Below, in pieces: positions 1 to 5,067 of a stretch of 5,067 nucleotides of DNA. The first letter of the stretch is position 1; every line of letters begins with the position of its first letter. The position numbers were made by a program, and so were the translations under genes. The notes below the pieces were generated by a model. The model was given only the letters and a program-made list of their open reading frames with translations, searched no databases and was not told the origin of the DNA. This stretch comes from Bacilli bacterium. GTDB lineage: Bacteria; Bacillota_I; Bacilli_A; RFN20; CAG-826. The stretch lies in NCBI GenBank assembly GCA_017618495.1, contig JAFZUD010000176.1, positions 1 to 5,067 of the forward strand, in the 5' to 3' direction.

Positions 1-1
1 C

Positions 2-40
2 AAAGAGGCAAGACTCTTATAGAGATTCTTCCTCTTTTTT
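2..40 (+). terminator. Rho-independent terminator of a gene left of the window
   Basis: AAAGAGG (2-8) pairs with CCTCTTT (31-37). Inside it AAGA (10-13) pairs with TCTT (27-30) and CTCT (14-17) with AGAG (21-24), leaving a TAT loop. The outer stem runs directly into a T tract (35-40, then more T after one C). This is the form of an intrinsic terminator reading on the + strand. It would end transcription of a gene outside the window, so the following gene needs its own promoter. Confidence 0.7.
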
Positions 41-52
41 CTTTTAAGAACA

Positions 53-58
53 TATAAT
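53..58 (+). promoter_or_regulatory. Candidate -10 box (TATAAT) for the tRNA thiolase gene
   Basis: A perfect TATAAT sits 12 to 7 bases before the ATG at 65. If used, transcription would begin at about the A of the start codon. No convincing -35 is seen: the 17-18 nt position falls inside the preceding terminator stem, in CCTC-rich sequence. The box lies in AT-rich sequence where chance matches are common. Its position right after a terminator and in front of a gene supports it. Confidence 0.45.
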
Positions 59-64
59 ATCCCC

Positions 65-1183
65 ATGGCTTACATCCGTAATGTTTTATCATCACTTAGG
101 AAAGCGGACCTCGACTTCGCCCTCATCGACGAAGGAGACAGAATCGCTGTCGGAGTCTCTGGGGGAAAAGATTCCCTTTGCCTCTTAAAGGCCCTTTCCA
201 TTTATACCCTTTATTCAAAGAAGAAATTCACCGTCCACCCAATCTTCCTCGACCTTGGTTTTGACTTCGATAGAAATGAGATCAAAAAGCTCGAAAAGTT
301 TGCGGAAGAATGTGGCACAAAACTCTCTGTGGTTGACAGTAAATTCGTCTATGAGATTTTGCAGGCTCACAAGAAACCTGATGGCCATCTTCCTTGCTCG
401 ATTTGTTCGCGCATGAAGAAAGCCGCGATCAACGCCGAAGCAAAAAGACTCCACTGCAACAAAGTCGCATTTGCTCACCATAATGAAGACTCTGTCGAAA
501 CTTTGTTCATGAATATGCTTCATGGAGGAAGGGTTGCCACCTTCGATCCGAAGATGCCTTTGGAGAGAGCGGGAGTCACTTTCATCAGACCTCTCATCTA
601 TTGTCATGAGTGGTATCTCAGCAGAATGGCGAAGGAAGAAAACCTTCCTATCGTTGACACAAATTGCCCTGCCAATAAGCATACCGAAAGAGAAGTCACA
701 AAAGACTTCGTCAAGAAACTCTACAAAGAGTATCCGGAAAGCGTCATGAACTTCCGTAATCTCTTAAGCAATTACGAATCCCATAACCTCTATTTCCCTA
801 ACATCGAATACGTTCACGAGAAGAATCCTTCCTTGTCGCTTCGCCCAATCATCCTCCCAGAGGACATGAGAGGAACCAAGATCGCGACCAAAAAGAAGAA
901 GGAAGGCGAAGTCGATTACCTTGCCTTATGGGACCATAAGAGGGTTGGTGAGATATCCTATCTCCATCTTAGCGCCCACAAAGTCCTCCTCTTTAATGTC
1001 TCAGGCGAGAAAAAGAAGCTTAAGTTAGCCATTCCGTTCCTCATGGAGAAGATCGCCGAGAGGGTCAATCCTGTCCACTTCTACATGTACGGCAACAAAG
1101 ACTTGGCCTTAAGTATGGGTTTCAAAGAAGTCGCATTGGAAGGCAGAAAATCCCCTGCTTACATGATCACAATCAAAAAATAA
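65..1183 (+). CDS. ttcA: TtcA-family PP-loop tRNA 2-thiolation protein with GNAT-like C-terminal extension
   Basis: ATP-dependent PP-loop enzyme of the TtcA/TtuA group, 372 aa, cytoplasmic. Known members adenylate a tRNA base (cytidine 32 for E. coli TtcA) and replace its oxygen with sulfur, using an Fe-S cluster held by three Cys. Seen here: the PP-loop SGGKDS (residues 32-37), the paired Cys CSIC (C111, C114), HHNEDSVETLFMN with a following HGG (138-155), IRPL (174-177), and a third Cys in NCPANKHTERE (C201). The catalytic core ends near residue 240. Residues about 256-372 are additional and look like a degenerate GNAT fold. The first ATG is chosen because it leaves the normal ~30 residues before the PP-loop; no other ATG occurs before residue 117, and a stop lies in frame at 20-22. 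There is no Shine-Dalgarno, as only CCCC precedes the ATG. The gene is monocistronic and convergent with the next gene. The family is secure; the exact tRNA position modified is inferred. Confidence 0.9.
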   Translation: MAYIRNVLSSLRKADLDFALIDEGDRIAVGVSGGKDSLCLLKALSIYTLYSKKKFTVHPIFLDLGFDFDRNEIKKLEKFAEECGTKLSVVDSKFVYEILQAHKKPDGHLPCSICSRMKKAAINAEAKRLHCNKVAFAHHNEDSVETLFMNMLHGGRVATFDPKMPLERAGVTFIRPLIYCHEWYLSRMAKEENLPIVDTNCPANKHTEREVTKDFVKKLYKEYPESVMNFRNLLSNYESHNLYFPNIEYVHEKNPSLSLRPIILPEDMRGTKIATKKKKEGEVDYLALWDHKRVGEISYLHLSAHKVLLFNVSGEKKKLKLAIPFLMEKIAERVNPVHFYMYGNKDLALSMGFKEVALEGRKSPAYMITIKK

Positions 1184-1210
1184 GCGGGTTTTGTAAGAGA
1201 TTTCAGAAAA

Positions 1211-1246
1211 AGAAAAGCAGCGAGCTAATTGCCCGCTGCTCTTTTT
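1211..1246. terminator. Bidirectional terminator between the convergent thiolase and CotH-like genes
   Basis: AGCAGCG (1216-1222) pairs with CGCTGCT (1234-1240). GC (1224-1225) with GC (1231-1232) extends the stem after an A/C mismatch, closing a TAATT loop. The + strand runs into CTTTTT (1241-1246). The - strand runs into TTTTCTTTTTC, the complement of 1206-1216. It lies 27 nt after the thiolase stop and about 15 nt after the stop of the - strand gene, so one hairpin can serve both. The space 1184-1259 contains nothing else I can see. Confidence 0.8.
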
Positions 1247-1259
1247 GCAATGTGATTAA

Positions 1260-3269
1260 TTACTTGGTTGGAAGAGGAGTTCTGGTGCTATTTGGAACCC
1301 ATCTGTTCTCAAGGTAGTTAACACGTTTGGCAAGCCAGCTAAGGGTCTCGGCCTGAGCGTCTTTGCGTTCGTTGACGTTGACGAATGGCTTTCTGAGCTC
1401 ACCGGAGTTGACGCCATCACCGTTGAAGTAGCTGCCGACGTTGTTGTCAGAAGCCTGGGTGGTTGTCCACTTGGTGAAGTTCTTGGCGTACTCGGCATCG
1501 TAGTACTTATAGAAGGTTCTGGCTAAGGACATCATCTTCTCGAAGGTCTGGTTGGTTCTGACGGTGTTCCACTTTGGAATTACGTAGTCATTCATGAACC
1601 AGCTCATCTTGCCGAGGAGTTGGAGCCACATATTGGCGGTTCTATCCATGAAGTATGGATCGTAGGACTGTCCGCCCCATCCGCTATTGCCATTGGCCTG
1701 GTCTGGTTTCTCAAGGAAGTTTCTTCTGTTACCGAAGTTACTGTCGAAATCCCATGGGTTGTCGAATCTTAACTTCTTATCGCCGGTGGCGGAGTTGTCG
1801 AAGGACATGTAGAAGGAAGAATAACCGACATCTGGCGGTAAGCAGACGGCGTTGATGATGAAGCCTTCGGCCCAAGCGTTGCAGTCGAAATGCTTTTCGA
1901 TGGCCTGTCTAACGGTTGTGCCAGCTGGGGCAGAGACCATCTGGTTGCTGTCATTGATGTCTTTGGCGGAATTGTTCTTGGAACCTTCGGCTAAGACTTT
2001 GAAGAGAGCCTGAAGTCTGTTCTTGATCCAAGTGACCTGGGCGCTGTTGGAAGCGTTGGTCTGCTGGTTGGTGCCGGCTGTGCTGTCGGTGATGTCAGAG
2101 TTCAAGGTGTAGGTCTTGACGATACCTAAGCCAGAGTTGGCTAAGCAGCTCTCGATGTTGTAGCTGGAAGAAGTGAAGTAATTGCCGTAGTCGATTTCGA
2201 AGGTTGGGTCACCGTCGGCGCCTTTCTGGGCTTCGTTGCGGGCATAGTAGTCGAGCTCGAAGTTGTAGCCGATAGCGGTCGTGGTGATCGGGACGGTGGT
2301 TTCCTCACCGGTCTCTGGATCGATGACATCCTCTTCTGGTTCTGGGAGGTTGATACGGCCATCTTTGACTTCTTTGGCTTCGGCGAGCATGTACATTCCC
2401 CAGTAAGTGTTATTGAGATAGACGGATACTGGAGTGTAGTCGGTGCTCCAAACCTTGGAATCATCGGCGATGACGCCTTTGGAGAGCTCTAAGCCTAAAG
2501 CACTTCTGGAGATGGTGGTGTCCTTAGCGTCGGCTAAGAGGACCCACTTCTTGAACTTCTTGTTGCCATTGAGGCCAAGCATCGACTGTTTCTTGTCGAA
2601 CTTGATCTGGAAGCCTTTCTTATCGAAGCCAGCGGTCTGGTTGCCTCTGACCTTCATAGTGGCGGCAAGGTTCTTGGTGGTGTTGTAATCGCCAGCGTTG
2701 GTGATAGTGATGTTGCCGGAGACGGTTGGTCTAGTAACGTCGTTGCTTCTAGCAGCGGTCGCGAAGTTGGCGTTTGGATCGGTGGTATCAAAAGTGAATC
2801 TGATCTCTGGGAGAACGGCGTGGGTGCTGTCCATCTGTTCATAACCGCAGGTCGAGCAGGTTCTGTATTTGACATTGGAATTAGCGAAACGATCGTCGTT
2901 AAGCTTGGTGCCTAAGTTCTCAGTGGTCCATTCACCGAATGAATGGTTGGCGGCATCTTTCTTCTCGCCACATCCGGAGCAAACATGATAGTGCTGGTTG
3001 TTGTCAGCGGACCATTCGGTTTCCCAGCTATGGGTGTGAGCGGATGAGGAGGCTTTGCTTGAGCTTGAGGCCTTGCTCGAGGTCTTCGAGGAAGCGGCGA
3101 TGCTTGTGACTGAAGAGGCTGCGGTTGAAGCCAATGATGATGTGGATGGGGATGAGGTGTCCTCGGTTGATCCTTGTGAGGCAGCGCTGCTGCTTCCTCC
3201 ATCATTGACACAGCTAACGGTCATCAATGGGAAGGCAAGGATGGTCAGGACCTTGAAAAACTTCTTCAT
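1260..3269 (-). CDS. CotH-kinase-family surface lipoprotein with Ser-rich stalk and twin CxxC module
   Basis: Predicted exported lipoprotein of 669 aa, numbered from the ATG at 3269. Residues 1-19 are a signal peptide (MKKFFKVLTILAFPLMTVS) and C20 the likely lipidated Cys. Residues about 26-77 are a Ser/Ala/Thr-rich stalk. Residues 78-151 hold a His/Trp-rich module with CSGCG (C97, C100) and CSTCG (C138, C141). The CotH fold follows: MKVRGNQT (205-212), KKWVLLADAKDTTISRSAL (241-259), PVSVYLNNTYWGMYML (280-295), GYNFELD (334-340) and PWDFDSNFG (505-513), the last bearing the Asp residues expected to bind metal. CotH of Bacillus is an atypical kinase that phosphorylates spore coat proteins; lipoprotein relatives are widespread in non-spore settings with unknown substrates, so no substrate is assigned. 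An ATG 9 nt earlier (3278) is possible but abuts the ribosome binding site. The gene has its own promoter and terminator. The family is clear; kinase activity is inferred. Confidence 0.9.
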   Translation of the reverse strand: MKKFFKVLTILAFPLMTVSCVNDGGSSSAASQGSTEDTSSPSTSSLASTAASSVTSIAASSKTSSKASSSSKASSSAHTHSWETEWSADNNQHYHVCSGCGEKKDAANHSFGEWTTENLGTKLNDDRFANSNVKYRTCSTCGYEQMDSTHAVLPEIRFTFDTTDPNANFATAARSNDVTRPTVSGNITITNAGDYNTTKNLAATMKVRGNQTAGFDKKGFQIKFDKKQSMLGLNGNKKFKKWVLLADAKDTTISRSALGLELSKGVIADDSKVWSTDYTPVSVYLNNTYWGMYMLAEAKEVKDGRINLPEPEEDVIDPETGEETTVPITTTAIGYNFELDYYARNEAQKGADGDPTFEIDYGNYFTSSSYNIESCLANSGLGIVKTYTLNSDITDSTAGTNQQTNASNSAQVTWIKNRLQALFKVLAEGSKNNSAKDINDSNQMVSAPAGTTVRQAIEKHFDCNAWAEGFIINAVCLPPDVGYSSFYMSFDNSATGDKKLRFDNPWDFDSNFGNRRNFLEKPDQANGNSGWGGQSYDPYFMDRTANMWLQLLGKMSWFMNDYVIPKWNTVRTNQTFEKMMSLARTFYKYYDAEYAKNFTKWTTTQASDNNVGSYFNGDGVNSGELRKPFVNVNERKDAQAETLSWLAKRVNYLENRWVPNSTRTPLPTK

Positions 3270-3278
3270 GAAAAACAT

Positions 3279-3287
3279 TCCTTTCTT
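3279..3287 (-). promoter_or_regulatory. Ribosome binding site that decides the CotH-like gene start
   Basis: On the - strand AAGAAAGGA ends at 3279. It touches the ATG at 3278 with no spacer but lies 9 nt before the in-frame ATG at 3269. The second spacing is workable and the first is not. The ATG at 3269 also gives a cleaner signal peptide start (MKKFF). Confidence 0.7.
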
Positions 3288-3301
3288 GAGGGGTTAATCA
3301 A

Positions 3302-3325
3302 AATGATCTTTCTCTCATTATCATT
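3302..3325. repeat. Short inverted repeat in the leader of the CotH-like gene
   Basis: AATGAT (3302-3307) and ATCATT (3320-3325) are perfect 6-base inverted arms separated by 12 bases. They lie between the predicted -10 box and the ribosome binding site. Arm length and spacing would suit a dimeric regulator, but the region is AT-rich and an arm of this size can arise by chance. No regulator is assigned. Confidence 0.25.
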
Positions 3326-3346
3326 AAGATGTTTCTTGCGAGTTTT

Positions 3347-3375
3347 ATTGTACACGATTTAAAAAACAATATAAA
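3347..3375 (-). promoter_or_regulatory. Candidate promoter of the CotH-like gene
   Basis: On the - strand TTTATA (3370-3375, 4 of 6 matches to TTGACA) is followed after exactly 17 bases by TACAAT (3347-3352, 5 of 6 matches to TATAAT). The predicted start is near 3340, giving a leader of about 70 nt before the ATG at 3269. It lies just downstream of the rbfA terminator, which fits an independent transcription unit. The assignment rests on the match to the sigma-A consensus only. Confidence 0.5.
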
Positions 3376-3395
3376 CTGAAGTCTTTTCAATCAAG

Positions 3396-3415
3396 AAAAA
3401 AGGCCATACGGCCTT
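3396..3415 (-). terminator. Rho-independent terminator of the infB-rbfA operon
   Basis: Read on the - strand, AAGGCC, the loop GTAT and GGCCTT form a 6-bp stem that runs into a T tract (complement of the A run 3396-3401), then CTTG. It starts 18 nt after the rbfA stop. It separates the translation operon from the CotH-like gene on the same strand. Confidence 0.8.
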
Positions 3416-3433
3416 ATTTCTTTGTAAAGATTT

Positions 3434-3805
3434 TTATTTACTTTCTTTTTCTTTGTGAGCCTTCTCGATCTGCTCTTCTTCTCTTTTGAGGGCGGCGTTG
3501 ATGCGTTCCTCTTTATAGAAGATGTCATCGAGATAGAAAGTGAGCTCAGGGACTTTGCGGAGGTCCATCTTCTTCGCTAGGGAGCTTCTCACGTAACCCT
3601 TGCACCTATTTAATTCAGCGAGGTTTTGCGTAGGATATTTGGCTCCGAGGAAGGAAACATAGACTTTCGCGGTCGAGTAATCGTTGGAGACGATGACCTC
3701 ATTGACCGACGGCATTCCGATATGGGAGTTCTTAAGCTCGAACATCAGGATGTCGGAGATGTTCCTGGCGATGACGGCCTTGATTCTGCCATTTCTGTCT
3801 GCCAT
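3434..3805 (-). CDS. rbfA: 30S ribosome-binding factor A
   Basis: Small KH-fold protein of 123 aa, a normal length for the family. It binds the 30S subunit and helps mature the 5' end of 16S rRNA, also supporting growth in the cold in known species. Family features seen in order: an N-terminal helix with VIARNISDILMFEL (residues 11-24), the strand pair VNEVIVSNDYSTAKVYVSFL (34-53), the helix ending CKGYVRSSLAKK (68-79), and VPELTFYLDD (85-94), which matches the usual VPEL-F--D ending. The last ~25 residues form a Lys/Glu-rich tail. The ATG lies 2 nt after the infB stop and is served by AAGGAG at 3811-3816. It is the last gene of its operon; truB, which often follows rbfA in Bacilli, is not here. 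Confidence 0.95.
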   Translation of the reverse strand: MADRNGRIKAVIARNISDILMFELKNSHIGMPSVNEVIVSNDYSTAKVYVSFLGAKYPTQNLAELNRCKGYVRSSLAKKMDLRKVPELTFYLDDIFYKEERINAALKREEEQIEKAHKEKESK

Positions 3806-3807
3806 AA

Positions 3808-5067
3808 CTACTCCTTATCGACCATCTCATATCCTTCGACGATGTCGCCTTCTTTGATATCGTTGAAGTTCTTGATCGAGATACCACATTCATAGCCTTC
3901 GCGGACTTCTTTGGCGTCGTCTTTGAATCTCTTTAAGCCGGCGAGTTCGCCTTCATAGACGATGACGCCTGCTCTAAGGAGACGGATCTTGCTGCCGGCA
4001 TTGATGGTGCCGCTAGTGACATAGGAACCACCGATGGTGCCGATCTTCGAGATCTTGTAGATGTGACGGATCTCAGCCTGGCCGGTGACTTTCTCGACTT
4101 TCTCAACCTTATACATACCTTTGACGAGGGCCTCGATCTCTTCGAGTACTTCGTAGATGATGCGGTGAGTTCTGATTTCGACGCCGGCTTCAGCGGCTTT
4201 GGCGCTGATACGGGCATCTGGGCGGATATTGAAACCATAGATGATGGCGTGCGAGGCTTGGGCAAGGAGAAGGTCGCTATCATTGATAGCGCCAGCGCTT
4301 GAGGCCAAGACCTTGATCTTGACTTGCTCGTTGCTTTGCTTCTCGATGTTGGCTTTCATGGCCTCGGCAGAGCCTTCGGTATCGGCTTTGATGATGATGT
4401 TGACGTCTTGGACCTTGCCAGCGTTGACGAGGTTGTTGAGGTCGTTGAGGGACATCGCGGCACTGGCGCCTCTCTCTTGCTTTTGCTTTTCAAGAGCGCG
4501 TCTTTCGGCGATTTCTTTTGCCTCTTTCTCGGTTGGAAAGGCCATGAAACGGTCACCTGCCATAGGAACGGCGGATAAACCGGTGACGGCCACTGGGGTC
4601 GATGGGCCGGCGGATTTGAGGACGGCGTTATATTCGTTGGTCATCCTTCTGATCTTGCCATAGATCTCACCGACGACGACGTAGTCGCTTGCGGCGATGC
4701 TTCCGTTTTGGACAAGGAGGGTGGCTTTTGGACCTTCACCCTTATCGAGCTTGGCTTCTAAAACAGTGCCGATAGCGTATCTATTTGGGTTGGCTTTGAG
4801 CTCCATCATTTCGGCCTTAACCAAGATGGCGTCGAGCAAATCATTGATGCCTTTGCCAGTTTTGGCTGAGACTTCGACGGTCATGATATCGCCACCGAAA
4901 TCCTCGGCGATGACGTCATGGGCCATAAGCTCATTCTTGACTCTGTCTGGGTCCGCGCCTGGCTTATCCATCTTGTTGATGGCGACGATGATCTCACATT
5001 CGGCGGCTTTGGCGTGGTTGATGGCCTCAACGGTCTGAGGCATGACACCGTCATCAGCGGCGACGAC
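3808..5067 (-). CDS. infB: Translation initiation factor IF-2, C-terminal part (5' end outside window)
   Basis: GTPase that places fMet-tRNA on the 30S subunit and promotes 50S joining. The open frame continues to the right edge, and the 9 codons there (VVAADDGVM) match the sequence just after the G3 motif. The ATG at 5043 is therefore internal. About 419 residues are visible, numbered here from the edge. They hold the G4 motif NKMD (31-34), G5 SAK (67-69), domain II, a charged helix rich in Glu/Lys/Arg, domain III from about VQDVNIIIKADTEGS, and the C-terminal domains with SKIGT, LKRFKDD, GYECGI and NFNDIKEGD, the fMet-tRNA-binding end. The gene ends with TAG at 3810-3808. The N-terminal region and motifs G1-G3 lie outside the window, so integrity there cannot be judged. 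No frameshift is seen in the visible part. Confidence 0.97.
   Translation of the reverse strand, partial: VVAADDGVMPQTVEAINHAKAAECEIIVAINKMDKPGADPDRVKNELMAHDVIAEDFGGDIMTVEVSAKTGKGINDLLDAILVKAEMMELKANPNRYAIGTVLEAKLDKGEGPKATLLVQNGSIAASDYVVVGEIYGKIRRMTNEYNAVLKSAGPSTPVAVTGLSAVPMAGDRFMAFPTEKEAKEIAERRALEKQKQERGASAAMSLNDLNNLVNAGKVQDVNIIIKADTEGSAEAMKANIEKQSNEQVKIKVLASSAGAINDSDLLLAQASHAIIYGFNIRPDARISAKAAEAGVEIRTHRIIYEVLEEIEALVKGMYKVEKVEKVTGQAEIRHIYKISKIGTIGGSYVTSGTINAGSKIRLLRAGVIVYEGELAGLKRFKDDAKEVREGYECGISIKNFNDIKEGDIVEGYEMVDKE
3811..3816 (-). promoter_or_regulatory. rbfA ribosome binding site inside the end of infB
   Basis: AAGGAG encodes the last two infB residues (Lys-Glu) and doubles as the Shine-Dalgarno of rbfA. 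There are 5 nt (TAGTT) between it and the rbfA ATG. The infB stop codon lies within this spacer, the arrangement expected for translational coupling of the two genes. Confidence 0.85.

Noticed and set aside
215..682. Open frame of 155 codons on the - strand opposite the thiolase gene
   Set aside because: It lies wholly within the secure thiolase gene, has no ribosome binding site, and its product resembles no family I know; it is a mirror of the coding frame.
3039..3194. Ser-rich stalk region as a tandem repeat or CRISPR-like array
   Set aside because: The codons repeat loosely (SSKASS-like) with no fixed unit or spacer; this is low-complexity coding sequence.
3302..3327. Fur-like box (GATAAT-type hexamers) upstream of the CotH-like gene
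   Set aside because: Only one full GATAAT hexamer and a weak neighbour are present; the third unit and the inverted half expected in a Fur box are missing.
4241..4663. Open frame of 140 codons on the + strand with a hydrophobic product, opposite infB
   Set aside because: It is antisense to conserved IF-2 domains, and its hydrophobic Leu/Ser/Ala composition is what the reverse of Lys/Glu/Asp-rich codons gives.
3808..5043. IF-2 as a complete 411-aa short form starting at 5043
   Set aside because: The frame stays open to the window edge and the upstream codons encode conserved IF-2 residues; the ATG at 5043 is an internal Met in the G domain.
1260..5067. UGA read as Trp, as in mycoplasma relatives
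   Set aside because: All Trp codons in the conserved genes are UGG and no conserved frame is broken by UGA, so the standard code explains the window.

Overview
The window looks like a chromosomal segment from a low-to-mid GC Gram-positive-type bacterium (Firmicutes/Bacilli). The evidence is an infB-rbfA pair with AAGGAG-type ribosome binding sites, short U-tailed terminators, and a lipoprotein carrying the His/Trp/CxxCG module common in surface proteins of gut Firmicutes. I cannot place it at genus level. Trp is always UGG in the readable frames (16 times in the lipoprotein alone). The four visible stops are three TAA and one TAG, so the code is the standard one rather than the UGA=Trp code of mycoplasmas.

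Layout. Bases 1-64 hold the terminator of a gene lying to the left and, directly after it, a TATAAT box. Bases 65-1183 (+) encode a TtcA-type PP-loop tRNA thiolase. It carries an extra ~120-residue C-terminal domain that resembles a degenerate GNAT acetyltransferase. A shared bidirectional terminator at about 1211-1246 separates it from a convergent gene, 1260-3269 (-). That gene encodes a large CotH-kinase-family lipoprotein with a Ser/Ala-rich stalk and a twin CxxC module. Its own promoter, leader and ribosome binding site lie in 3270-3395. Upstream of it, on the same strand, is the end of a translation operon. infB (3808-5067, 5' end outside the window) is followed after 2 nt by rbfA (3434-3805), and a compact terminator at 3396-3415 ends this operon.

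Functionally, infB (initiation factor 2), rbfA (30S maturation) and the tRNA thiolase all serve translation. The CotH-like lipoprotein is an independently transcribed cell-surface gene of unknown substrate. I see no mobile element, CRISPR array, tRNA or rRNA. The most notable points are the thiolase/GNAT-like fusion, the likely leaderless start of that gene, and the surface-anchored CotH architecture.
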